Source: Pseudomonadota bacterium (GTDB lineage Bacteria; Pseudomonadota; Gammaproteobacteria; Burkholderiales; Thiobacillaceae). Taken from it: a stretch of 64,000 nt of DNA. The notes under the pieces were generated by a model, which made no database searches, was not told where the DNA came from, and worked only from the letters and a program-made list of their open reading frames with translations. Shown here piece by piece: positions 37,415 through 45,360 of the stretch; the stretch's first letter is position 1, and every line of letters starts with the position of its first letter. The position numbers and the translations under genes are program-made. Where the stretch lies: assembly GCA_021802555.1 (NCBI GenBank), contig JAJZRU010000009.1, positions 39,280-103,279 on the forward strand, in the 5' to 3' direction.

Positions 37415-37639
37415 ATGAGAAAGAGCAATGCGGAGCGGCAAAAAGAATACAGGAAGCGGGCGTTGCACGACCCCGACGGCCTGCTGCTGACCCGGCTACA
37501 AGTGATGTTGTCAGCGCCCGCAGCGGCAGCATTAGAGCGGCTTTGCGACCAGGCGGACGGGATCAAAAAAAGGGAGATTGTCGAGAAAGCAATCCTGGCT
37601 TGGGCCGAAAAAATGGGCGCCGAATACGAGACCGAATAA
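37415..37639 (+). CDS. Small putative RHH-type DNA-binding regulator
   Basis: A 74-residue protein opening 'MRKSNAERQKEYRKRAL', with a predicted strand ('LLTRLQVMLSAPAAAALERL') and then helices ('IKKREIVEKAILAWAEKMG'), the strand-helix-helix order of ribbon-helix-helix regulators. A good GGAAGGGG site precedes the ATG. It lies between two pairs of 13-bp palindromes, so it most likely represses its own promoter and acts on the downstream sites as well. It is the only plus-strand gene between the integrase and the right end. Confidence 0.7.
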   Translation: MRKSNAERQKEYRKRALHDPDGLLLTRLQVMLSAPAAAALERLCDQADGIKKREIVEKAILAWAEKMGAEYETE

Positions 37640-37640
37640 A

Positions 37641-37674
37641 GTTACACTGTAACTAATTTACGTTACAGTGTAAC
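37641..37674. promoter_or_regulatory. Second pair of GTTACA-type operators
   Basis: GTTACACTGTAAC (37641-37653) and GTTACAGTGTAAC (37662-37674) lie right after the regulator's stop codon, with the same GTTAC-NNN-GTAAC plan as the upstream pair. They are 21 bp apart start to start (22 bp upstream), so the two dimers would sit on one face of the helix. Confidence 0.8.
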
Positions 37675-37681
37675 TCTCCAG

Positions 37682-37903
37682 CTAGAGCAAAATCGCCTGC
37701 GCACGCTCACGCGCCGCGCCCAGCTCGGCCAGCAGCTCAGCATCGCCCGGCGTGCCGGGCACCCAACATTCGGCAACCCGTTCCAGGCAATCAAGCAGCC
37801 TCTCGATCTCAGGCGGCAGGCTCAAGTCCGGCACGGCCGCCAGGGCGGCGGGGCTCGGCATGGGGATGCGGGTGGGGATGGTAGAGGGGGTCGTGTTCTT
37901 CAT
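37682..37903 (-). CDS. Small hypothetical protein
   Basis: 73 residues from the ATG at 37903 (AAGGA 7 nt upstream). The N-terminus is Pro/Thr-rich ('NTTPSTIPTRIPMPSPA') and the C-terminus a helix with Leu/Glu/Ala repeats ('PPEIERLLDCLERVAECW', 'ELLAELGAARERAQAILL'). No family is recognised. Its stop is beside the regulator's downstream operators. The 254 bp upstream of it (37904-38157) show no clear gene. Confidence 0.5.
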   Translation of the reverse strand: MKNTTPSTIPTRIPMPSPAALAAVPDLSLPPEIERLLDCLERVAECWVPGTPGDAELLAELGAARERAQAILL

Positions 37904-38157
37904 CGCGTGTCCTTTCATCAGAAAATGCGGCCCGCAGGGTGCGGGTGAAGGGACAATAACGCGACGAAACACGATGGTCAACCGGACGCAAAGCCTCTAT
38001 TCATGCGGGTTTCGCATGATAGGCACATGAAAAACAGTGTCACTTTTCTTATCGTCTTTTTGCAACGATTGCTGCACGAAAGCCGGTGGGCATCGAGTCA
38101 AAGACTCGTGTTTTCCCATCGTTCCGATCTTCTTCTTCTCTTGCTGCTTGTCGGTGC

Positions 38158-38769
38158 TCATTTTTTAGTCATCCTTTTGCCAGGGCTGCCGGCGTCGTCG
38201 AAGAAAGAGGCATCGCAGGAGGGGAACCCCGCGCAGCCCCACCAAAATTTTGATGGATCCTTTTTCGTAGGCCGGCGGATCAGTTTTCGCTTCTTGCAGG
38301 CCGGGCAGACATGCTCGGAGGCGGCTTCCGCCTTCTCGCGCTCGGCCCGCTTCGCGGCTGCGGCGGGGTCGGCGGCGCGGCCTTCTGACCACGGGTCGAA
38401 GGGGTCGCCCTTGAGGCCCTGGGCGCGCTGGGCGTCCCCGGCGGCCAAGAGGACGGCCAAGGATAGGGGGAAGGCGCAGGCGGCGCATTCCCAGCCGGGG
38501 CGACCATCACCCCTGTCTCGAAAATCGAAGCCAGGGGCGCCGTTCTGGCAGCGGCAGCGGGTGGCGCCGGGCGAAAGGTGGACATGGCCCTGAGAATCGA
38601 ACTGCGCGGGGGCGGGGTGGCCGTTGATGACGGGCAAGGTGAGACCGCAGCCGCAGCGCCAGTGCGAAACAGGCGCTTCGGTATACCCTTCGATCAGCGG
38701 ACTCGTGAAGACGGCCATGTCGGCGCCGCAATGGGGGCAAGGGCTGGGGGGTATGTTTTCGAATTCCAT
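38158..38769 (-). CDS. Zinc-ribbon protein with topoisomerase-type C4 finger
   Basis: 203 residues from the ATG at 38769 (GAGGG upstream). The N-terminal 'CPHCGADM' and later 'CGCGLTLPV' cysteine pairs may bind one zinc. The C-terminus 'CPACKKRKLIRRPTKK' followed by 'FWWGCAGFPSCDASF' is a clear C4 finger of the kind at the end of topoisomerase I, which binds single-stranded DNA. Such proteins occur on conjugative plasmids; a role in DNA processing is inferred. Confidence 0.7.
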   Translation of the reverse strand: MEFENIPPSPCPHCGADMAVFTSPLIEGYTEAPVSHWRCGCGLTLPVINGHPAPAQFDSQGHVHLSPGATRCRCQNGAPGFDFRDRGDGRPGWECAACAFPLSLAVLLAAGDAQRAQGLKGDPFDPWSEGRAADPAAAAKRAEREKAEAASEHVCPACKKRKLIRRPTKKDPSKFWWGCAGFPSCDASFFDDAGSPGKRMTKK

Positions 38770-38780
38770 ATAGCCCTCAT

Positions 38781-39008
38781 TCAATAATGGTTACTAACAA
38801 AAATAAGCAACCCGCCCAACGCGAACAGCAACATCCAGAAGTTGCCCGACTTATGCAACGGTGGCCCCGGCGGCATCCCCCAACGCCGCAAAATTGCTTC
38901 GCGCGTCGGATTTCGCAGCTCTGCGCGGCGTGCGCGTATCGCGCGCTCGACAATCTGTTTTTCGTACTGCTCATTTTTTGTGCAGCGTCTGTAAGTCATT
39001 TTTTGCAT
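38781..39008 (-). CDS. Small C-terminally anchored membrane protein
   Basis: 75 residues from the ATG at 39008 (AAGGA 7 nt upstream). A basic soluble helix ('NEQYEKQIVERAIRARRAEL') is followed by one C-terminal membrane segment ('FWMLLFALGGLLIFV'). No family is recognised. It belongs to the row of small genes that follows the relaxase, so it may serve transfer or its control. Confidence 0.55.
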   Translation of the reverse strand: MQKMTYRRCTKNEQYEKQIVERAIRARRAELRNPTREAILRRWGMPPGPPLHKSGNFWMLLFALGGLLIFVSNHY

Positions 39009-39019
39009 GACCAGTCCTT

Positions 39020-39232
39020 TTAAAAAATCGCAAAAACAAAAATACATGCGACCGCAAGCAGCATAAAAAAAATAAAGAACGCGCGAATCTCGGCCTCTCC
39101 GTTTCCGCCTTCCTCAGCCAACTTCTTGCCCGCCGCTGTCACCTGGTTTTCCCAACTTTCGTCGGCGGCATCTTCGGCCGCGCCGACGAGAAATTCGTGG
39201 CGGGCGGCGAGGGCTTTTCGAACCGGATTCAT
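39020..39232 (-). CDS. Small C-terminally anchored membrane protein
   Basis: 70 residues from the ATG at 39232 (GGGAAGG upstream). The soluble N-terminus 'NPVRKALAARHEFLVGAAED', then 'ADESWENQVTAAGKKLAEE', is followed by a C-terminal membrane helix 'FFIFFMLLAVACIFVFAIF'. It has the same architecture as the next gene downstream but no obvious sequence similarity. Function unknown. Confidence 0.55.
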   Translation of the reverse strand: MNPVRKALAARHEFLVGAAEDAADESWENQVTAAGKKLAEEGGNGEAEIRAFFIFFMLLAVACIFVFAIF

Positions 39233-39414
39233 TTCGGCCACCTTCCCGGCCACTCGGCGCCGTCATAGACGCCGCTGCCTGGGAGGCGCCGTAGCAGGGC
39301 TTCCTGCCGTGCAAACTCGTCGCTGCGGCGGCGTCGGCGCCAGCCGCGCAGGCAATTCCACGCCCGTCGATAAGCTAGATATGTGTTTTCAATCAAGTTC
39401 GAGGTCGAGGCCAT
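39229..39414 (-). CDS. Small basic hypothetical protein
   Basis: 61 residues from the ATG at 39414, which lies inside the end of the relaxase gene (26-nt overlap), so translation may be coupled. Its stop overlaps the next small gene's start by 4 nt. It contains a run of arginines ('GWRRRRRSDEFARQEALLRR'), suggesting nucleic acid or membrane surface binding. No family is recognised. Confidence 0.5.
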   Translation of the reverse strand: MASTSNLIENTYLAYRRAWNCLRGWRRRRRSDEFARQEALLRRLPGSGVYDGAEWPGRWPK

Positions 39415-42262
39415 GATCTGGTTCCTGTTCGTGGGTTGGTGTGGTGGTGGGTTGCTCGGGCGCACCCGGCGCAGCATCCCGCTGCGCCTGTGCCTCTTTG
39501 GGTACTTCTACTTCTGCTGCTGCGCTTGGAGCGCGGCCAAGGCCAGCTCCCGGCCGTCGCATTTCAAGATCGGGGGCTGGGCCTTCTTCCACGCGATCGA
39601 GCGCATCCTCGTGCAGAAGCAGCTCAGTTCGTTCGAGGTCGCGAACCAGATGGATGCTGGGCAGGTCGCGCACGCTGGGGACGGGCTCGGGTGGTGTTTC
39701 TGGTCGAGCTTGCTCAAGGTCGGACTGGTATATTGAGGCGCGTTTGACATTTTCGATCTCCTTCTCAGTTGGGGGTTCTTCGGAAAATTCAAAATCAGAA
39801 ATATCAAAATGCTCCTGCTCTTTGCTCATTTTTTCAGCAATCAGAGCAATCTTTTTTTCGAGCGGAATTTCTTCTTCTTCCTCGATCCCGGCGGCGTCGG
39901 CTAGGCGCTCAATCGACGTTTCGGAGATGAAAACGTGCGCCGCTTCGCGGTGCCTGGTCAATTGGACATAACCGAGATTTTTCGAAGTCATGCGCTCATC
40001 GATCAAGTTGAAAGTCTGGGAGACGGTGGCGCCCTGGCTTTTGTGAACCGTGGTCGCGTACCCACGGGCCAGCTTTTTTAGATCGAAATTGTCAGAATCA
40101 AGAATTCGCTGCGTTCCATTATCGAAAGCCAGCGCCAGCCGGGGCTTGCCATCGGCCATTTCAATTTTTGAAATCGTGGCGAGCTGGCCGTTTTTCACGC
40201 CGGCCTCTTTGGAATTTTCGAGGATTACGACACGGTCGCCGGGCGCGAATTCGCGCCCTTCAATTTTGCGATCCGCACCCAGCAGCCCGGCCGTGCGCAT
40301 CTCTGCGCGGGCAAGTTCGTTGAGAAGCTGCACGTCCGCATTTTTCGCAGCGGTGATCAAATTTTTGGAAGGGTTCGCCGTGCCTCCGGCCTCGCGCCAG
40401 GCGTCGATTAGGGCGGCGTGGACGGCCTCGCCGTCCTCGATGATGTGGAGCAGCCCCTGCGCGGCATATTTTTCGAGAGCCTGCGCAGCTTGGCCGGCGC
40501 GGAGCAGGTCAGTGGCGTCGCGCTGCTGCGCGTTTTGTTGCCGGCGGTTTTCAACCAATTCCGCACAGCCATGATCTTTGATCAAAGCGGCAAAGGGCCT
40601 ACCCGCTTGCACCGGCGCGATCTGAAAGTCATCGCCAAGGGGGATCAACTTTGCACCTGCTTTTTCGACCAGCACAACGAGAGAATGAAGAAGGCGAGAA
40701 TCGACCATCCCGGCTTCATCGATGATCACGATGTCGCCCCGGCTCAAGGTCGGGCGGGATTCCTCGCGGAGCAAAAAGCTGTGGATGGTCGATGCGTTGA
40801 TTTTTGCATCGGCGGCCAATTGGTCAGCGGCTTTGCCGCTCGGTGCCAGCCCGACGATTCGGTAACCGGCGGCTTCCCATGCGCGGCAGGCTGTGGCCAT
40901 CAAGGTCGTTTTCCCGGCCCCCGCCGCGCCCCTAATGATTTCCAGGTCTGACCCACTACAAATACGATAGAGCGCCGCTGCCTGCTCGTTTGATAGAGCA
41001 TACCCAACCTCGGCCTCCACGCGCGCCTGCGCGGCTTTGATGGCTTCCAAGGGGAGGGCGTGGCTGTCGGAGGCGGCCAGGGTGTTTCCGATTCGGCGGA
41101 TTTCACGACTCAACAACATGTGCTCTGGGGTGGTGAACCAGATTTTGTTTTTCGAGTCGGTCAAGCGCACCAGGCCGGCCTGCGCGGCTTCAACCTGAGC
41201 TATGCCCTCGTCGGCGGTCATTCCGACCAGGGCGGCGGCTTCGAGGACGGCCACGGTCAGGTCGGTCTCTTTGAGAACCGCGTCCATTCCAAAATGCACT
41301 TCCAGACGCTTGGACAGGTGCTGTTCGAACGTGAGCGGTTCGGCGCCGGGCTCGGGGAGGGGGTCGAGGGTTTGTCCATCCCACCCCAGGTCGGCGGCCT
41401 GCTCGCGCCAGCCCTCGTGCAGGGTGGCGGCGTCTACGTGTTTTTTTGCCGACCGGGTGCGGAGGGCGGCGGCTTCCGCGAGGTCGGGAGAGGCGTCCTT
41501 GCCTACGGCGGCCTCGATCTCCTTCCTGCGGCTGCTCCAGGCTTCTGTGACTTTTTCGGGAACCCCGAGCCCCCAGGTTCGCTCGGCTGCGCGCGGCTCT
41601 AGGCCGAGCTTGCGCAATTCGCTGGCGAGTTCGGTTCGGTACAAAGCCCCAACGATTTTTTGAGACTGGTAAAGCTTGCGAACGTCGAGGGAAACCCATT
41701 TCCCATCCGCCCGGCGGCCCATATTGGCGACCGCCAAATGGCCGTGAATTTGGGGATCAAGGTTCCTTGAAGTCGAGTGTCGATGGGCTGCGATCACGGC
41801 CTGCACCGCCACCTTTTCGGAGCCGCCCTTGCCTTGGCGACCCTCTACTAATTTTTCGATTTCCGATGCGGCACGCCGCACGGCGGCATCGTGGGCGGCT
41901 TCAAGCTGGGCGCGCATTTCGGGATCGGCGGTGGCCCACACTGCCGAAAAATCTTTTGGCGGACTTAAGGTCAAGTCCCAGCCCAGCCGGAGATTTTTGT
42001 TATTTTGTTTTTGCGTCAACGCCGCTCCGCTGCACGGGTCGCGGCCTTCAAGGATGGCGATTAAGGCTTCCGATTCGACCTGGCCGGCCAGGCCCAACAC
42101 CTGCGCGCCGGAGCCCAGCCACATGCTGGGAGCCTTCGCGTCCTCGGGGCCGGAGCGGTACTGTTCGGCCTCGCGGGCGAGGTATCGGGCAACCCCGCCC
42201 GCGCCGGTCTTGGCACCTCCGGCACTCTTGCCGGAGATCAGGGGAGTAATGGAGGCAGTCAC
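39389..42262 (-). CDS. MobF family relaxase/helicase (TrwC/TraI-like)
   Basis: 957 residues. The relaxase domain has catalytic tyrosines at Y27 and Y35 (spacing 8, as Y18/Y26 in TrwC) and the three-histidine metal site H162, H173 and H175 in 'HRHSTSRNLDPQIHGH'. A UvrD/RecD-like helicase follows, with Walker A 'GAAGAGKTTL' (about 445-454), Walker B 'IVIIDEAGMVDS' and a late motif 'GYATTVHKSQGATV'. It nicks oriT, stays bound to the 5' end and unwinds the strand for transfer. The C-terminus is acidic and Pro-rich. Its ATG overlaps the coupling-protein stop. Confidence 0.96.
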   Translation of the reverse strand: MTASITPLISGKSAGGAKTGAGGVARYLAREAEQYRSGPEDAKAPSMWLGSGAQVLGLAGQVESEALIAILEGRDPCSGAALTQKQNNKNLRLGWDLTLSPPKDFSAVWATADPEMRAQLEAAHDAAVRRAASEIEKLVEGRQGKGGSEKVAVQAVIAAHRHSTSRNLDPQIHGHLAVANMGRRADGKWVSLDVRKLYQSQKIVGALYRTELASELRKLGLEPRAAERTWGLGVPEKVTEAWSSRRKEIEAAVGKDASPDLAEAAALRTRSAKKHVDAATLHEGWREQAADLGWDGQTLDPLPEPGAEPLTFEQHLSKRLEVHFGMDAVLKETDLTVAVLEAAALVGMTADEGIAQVEAAQAGLVRLTDSKNKIWFTTPEHMLLSREIRRIGNTLAASDSHALPLEAIKAAQARVEAEVGYALSNEQAAALYRICSGSDLEIIRGAAGAGKTTLMATACRAWEAAGYRIVGLAPSGKAADQLAADAKINASTIHSFLLREESRPTLSRGDIVIIDEAGMVDSRLLHSLVVLVEKAGAKLIPLGDDFQIAPVQAGRPFAALIKDHGCAELVENRRQQNAQQRDATDLLRAGQAAQALEKYAAQGLLHIIEDGEAVHAALIDAWREAGGTANPSKNLITAAKNADVQLLNELARAEMRTAGLLGADRKIEGREFAPGDRVVILENSKEAGVKNGQLATISKIEMADGKPRLALAFDNGTQRILDSDNFDLKKLARGYATTVHKSQGATVSQTFNLIDERMTSKNLGYVQLTRHREAAHVFISETSIERLADAAGIEEEEEIPLEKKIALIAEKMSKEQEHFDISDFEFSEEPPTEKEIENVKRASIYQSDLEQARPETPPEPVPSVRDLPSIHLVRDLERTELLLHEDALDRVEEGPAPDLEMRRPGAGLGRAPSAAAEVEVPKEAQAQRDAAPGAPEQPTTTPTHEQEPDHGLDLELD

Positions 42263-44631
42263 AGTTCGGCCTCCTGTTCTTGCTCTGCCTGTTTTTTGAG
42301 CATGCGACGCAGGCGCTCTTTTTTCGAGTCGCCCTCCGCCTCAGCGGCGCCGGTGGCGGGGGCGCTGGGGGGCATGGGGGTGGGGGGCATGGGGGTGGGG
42401 GGCGTTGAGGGGACGGGGCGGCCCATCAGCTCATCGACGGTTTCAAGCGCGTCCATGGCCGTGGAGAGGCCGGGGATCACGGCGTCGAGAACTGGTGCGG
42501 CTGCCGTCTTCGTAAGCTCATCGACTGCGCCACCAGCGGCCTCCTGCTCGACCTCGGCCAAGGCCAGGGGCTTGGGGGGGAGGTAGTCATCGACCGGGGG
42601 CTGCCCGCCGGCATCCCCATCCACCACCACTGTCTGCTGTTCTGCCGTGACGACGGCAGGGGCAGGCGAGCCGCCGCCCAAGAATGCGAATTCGTCTTCG
42701 CGGTCGTCTTCGTCTTCGTCATTCTGTGGCGCGGGCTCGGGCTGCTGCTGTTCCACAACAGGTTCCGGCTCATCCGGCTCCGGCGCATGCGCAACAAGCT
42801 GTGCCTGTGCTGCCGCCGGTGGCCGGACGACTACGGCTGCCGGCGTTGGTATAGTAGGTGCCGGTATCTCCGGCGCCGCAAGGCCCCGCTCAGGCTCAGG
42901 CTGCGCCGGCGACGCCGTCGGGATTTCTGGAACCTGTGCTTCCAGCGGAACGCGGCCAGGCCGGTTTTTGGGAACGGACACGTAAGGGAATGTATGAAGA
43001 CAGGGGTTGTTGCCCAGGCCCTGAACCGCAACATGCACGCCATCTTTCAAAGCGCCGAAGTCGGTTGAAAAAGCGGCCGGGGGGATGGCCGGCAAATTTT
43101 CTGTAGCCCACTGAACAGATTGCGTGGTGCCACCCGGCACCGCCCCGGCCAACCCGACTTGATGATTCTGAGTGAGCCGGCGAACCTTCCATTTCGCTTC
43201 TCCAATAATGCTGCTCGCCCAGTCCTTTGACTCGGCCGAATCCAACCGAGTGAAAAATTTCGTAGCCGCGTTGTCGTCCAACTCCTGCAACCGCTCCAGG
43301 CTGTAGATGTCTTTGATTTGAGCGGGGCTCTGGATGCCAATAACGACCCGCACGTCCTTAGACCGTGCGGCCGCCAGCAGTTTGAATACCGGCGGCATGT
43401 CGCCGAGCAAGGCGAATTCGTCGAGGATCAGAGCGAACTCATTTTCCCCGGCTTCGCAGTCCTCGCGCTCAAGCAAGCGCGCGGAAAGAAGGTAAAAAAC
43501 CAGGCCGCAAAAATCAGCCGTCAGTGAGTCATTTACTGGATGCGCGGGCAGCAAGACCGGGCGCTTGAAATCGGGCGCCGACAGGTAGCCATTTATGGAA
43601 AATGACTTGGCGCCGGCCTGGGCAAGTTTTTTATCAAGCTCGCCAACCAGTAGAACATTCTGCAAGGTCGAAGCAAGCTGAAAAAGAACGCTCTGAGTAG
43701 TTTTACTTTCAACCTGTTTTACAACCGCCGATCCCTCGGGATACCGTTTTTGAACAATCGATTGCAGGATTTTCGTATCAGCCATCATCGACATTAGGAC
43801 ATCGCGAAGGTCGCTAAAAAACCAACGACCTTGCTTTTCATGAGCGCATTCCATCGCCGCCGCCACCGCGACAACCTGCGCCGCTTTTGCCCACATGGGA
43901 TCAGCGGAACCTTTAGGCTCGGGGCAAAATTTGCGAGCCAGGAACAAGAATTCGGCTTTGGTTTTCAGATCTTTGCCCAAATTCCAGCGCACGGCGCGCG
44001 CGTCCCAAGGGGAAAGGATCAGGCCATCGGCCAAGGCGCCCGTGAAGTCCGTTTTTGCGTCAAATACGAACATCTTGACGCCCCGTTCCAGCCATTGTCG
44101 GAGCAGCGTCCAAAGCAGTTGAGTTTTGCCGCGGCCCGACCCGCCAACGATCAGGAAGTGGCGAACTTCATCCTTTAAAGCCATGCGCCAGCGGCCAATT
44201 CGTATGCCTGTATTCCCCTTGATCGGTGCCGGTGGCGACGGGAGCAGGCGCGGCCCGTGGAGGTGGACGGCGCCCAGGGCGCCACCACGCGGGTACCCAA
44301 CGAACCAGCCCACTGGGATGCCGGTGGCGAGGGCAGCGATGCCGGCGGCGGAAGCCGGGAACCAATACCATCTATATGTCCACCAGCTCGCCCCCCGCGC
44401 CGCGAAAAAAAGAGAGGCGGCGTGGGCGTTGGCGAGCAGCGCCCGCAACCACGGCGGGAGGTGGCTGGACGGCGCGCCGATGTATAAAAAGGAGAAGGGC
44501 TCGCCCGCGTCGATGCGCAGGAGGCCGAGCCAAACCAGCAGGCCGGCGGCGGCGCCGACCAACAGGCCGGCGGTGATGGCGCCGGCCCAGTCAGGAGAAG
44601 CGGGGTCGCCGAGGGGTTCGTAGTTTTTCAT
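42259..44631 (-). CDS. TrwB/TraD-like type IV coupling protein
   Basis: 790 residues. N-terminal membrane segments (about 17-38 and 88-112) anchor a RecA-like motor with Walker A 'VGGSGRGKTQ' (162-171) and Walker B 'ALILDEFALLGDM'. It would hand the relaxase-DNA complex to a type IV secretion channel supplied by a helper. The C-terminus is unusually long, with Pro/Glu/Asp-rich stretches and a short TPMPP repeat. ATGA overlaps link it to the genes on both sides. Confidence 0.94.
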   Translation of the reverse strand: MKNYEPLGDPASPDWAGAITAGLLVGAAAGLLVWLGLLRIDAGEPFSFLYIGAPSSHLPPWLRALLANAHAASLFFAARGASWWTYRWYWFPASAAGIAALATGIPVGWFVGYPRGGALGAVHLHGPRLLPSPPAPIKGNTGIRIGRWRMALKDEVRHFLIVGGSGRGKTQLLWTLLRQWLERGVKMFVFDAKTDFTGALADGLILSPWDARAVRWNLGKDLKTKAEFLFLARKFCPEPKGSADPMWAKAAQVVAVAAAMECAHEKQGRWFFSDLRDVLMSMMADTKILQSIVQKRYPEGSAVVKQVESKTTQSVLFQLASTLQNVLLVGELDKKLAQAGAKSFSINGYLSAPDFKRPVLLPAHPVNDSLTADFCGLVFYLLSARLLEREDCEAGENEFALILDEFALLGDMPPVFKLLAAARSKDVRVVIGIQSPAQIKDIYSLERLQELDDNAATKFFTRLDSAESKDWASSIIGEAKWKVRRLTQNHQVGLAGAVPGGTTQSVQWATENLPAIPPAAFSTDFGALKDGVHVAVQGLGNNPCLHTFPYVSVPKNRPGRVPLEAQVPEIPTASPAQPEPERGLAAPEIPAPTIPTPAAVVVRPPAAAQAQLVAHAPEPDEPEPVVEQQQPEPAPQNDEDEDDREDEFAFLGGGSPAPAVVTAEQQTVVVDGDAGGQPPVDDYLPPKPLALAEVEQEAAGGAVDELTKTAAAPVLDAVIPGLSTAMDALETVDELMGRPVPSTPPTPMPPTPMPPSAPATGAAEAEGDSKKERLRRMLKKQAEQEQEAEL

Positions 44632-44816
44632 TTTTTGGCGATCTTCTTCGTGGTGGCGGCGGCCTGCTCGGCCTGCTCCAGCTCGCGCAAAAAATGACCA
44701 TAGGTCGATTTCCCGGCCCCGGCGCAGGCCGCCGACATCAAGATGCCCCGTGAAAATCGGGGCACTGGGGGCACTGGTTTTGATTTTTTCATCATGATCA
44801 CCCTCGCCCGGCTCAT
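44628..44816 (-). CDS. 62-aa linker gene between accessory protein and coupling protein
   Basis: It starts at an ATG inside the stop of the RHH gene (ATGA) and ends inside the start of the coupling-protein gene (ATGA), which argues that it is translated. The sequence 'ILMSAACAGAGKSTYGHFL' contains a P-loop-like AGAGKST, but 62 residues are too few for a full ATPase. An internal ATG at 44795 with GAGGG upstream is an alternative start. No family is recognised. Confidence 0.5.
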   Translation of the reverse strand: MSRARVIMMKKSKPVPPVPRFSRGILMSAACAGAGKSTYGHFLRELEQAEQAAATTKKIAKK

Positions 44817-45028
44817 TTCAGAAAGGCAAACTGCTCTTGGACTGCCGACCGCACCGCCGCCAGTAGGCGGGCTTCGACGGCCTGGGCGTCGGCCTGCGCC
44901 TGGCAGGTCTGGATCGCTCGCCGGACGGTCTCACCAAGGCCGAGTCCGTTATGGTCGGCCTCGGCCTCAAGCCATGCCCTTTCCGATTCACTGAACCGGA
45001 TTGTCACCGCGAAATTTTTCTTGTCCAT
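44813..45028 (-). CDS. RHH-type relaxosome accessory protein (TrwA/MobC-like)
   Basis: 71 residues: 'FAVTIRFSESERAWLEAEAD' followed by 'LGLGETVRRAIQTC' gives the strand-helix-helix fold of ribbon-helix-helix DNA-binding proteins. Its place as first gene of the coupling protein/relaxase operon is that of TrwA in R388, which binds oriT, assists nicking and represses its own promoter. The repeat-rich region just upstream is its likely target. Confidence 0.75.
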   Translation of the reverse strand: MDKKNFAVTIRFSESERAWLEAEADHNGLGLGETVRRAIQTCQAQADAQAVEARLLAAVRSAVQEQFAFLK

Positions 45029-45050
45029 CGTCGTTCCTGTTTAAGTGGTG

Positions 45051-45360
45051 CGCCCTGGTGCGCACCGGTGACACCACGATAGCAATCCCGTGTCGGGTCG
45101 CAACTGTTAGAAATTTCGTGGAGATAAGAACGGAAAGAATTGGCAAAAATAGTAAAAACAAAAAGTGAGCTGTCACCGCTCTGCAAGCAAGTAAACAAGC
45201 CAATCTCGCAACTTTTTTAAATAATCGTGTCACCACGTATTTTTTTAGGCGTCACCGGGCTGCACCGGGGTGCAACGCCCGCCAATAGGCCGTGTGGTAT
45301 CGCCTCGATACCGCGCGGCGTCACCGGAACGCACCGGTTCGTGTCACCGGACTGCGCCAC
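45051..45360. promoter_or_regulatory. Candidate oriT with six GTCACC repeats
   Basis: GTCACC occurs at 45172, 45229, 45251, 45320 and 45343 on the plus strand and inverted at 45067. The fuller consensus is GTCACCGG-nn-yGCrCC (for example GTCACCGGGCTGCACC at 45251). An AT-rich stretch (45100-45215) lies between. Repeats plus an AT-rich segment next to the accessory-relaxase operon are what an oriT looks like. The nic site itself was not recognised. Confidence 0.6.

Noticed and set aside
38003..38593. Plus-strand frame starting with a hydrophobic stretch
   Set aside because: Most of it is antisense to the Zn-ribbon protein gene. The unique first 50 codons have no ribosome site, although a short hydrophobic peptide cannot be fully excluded.
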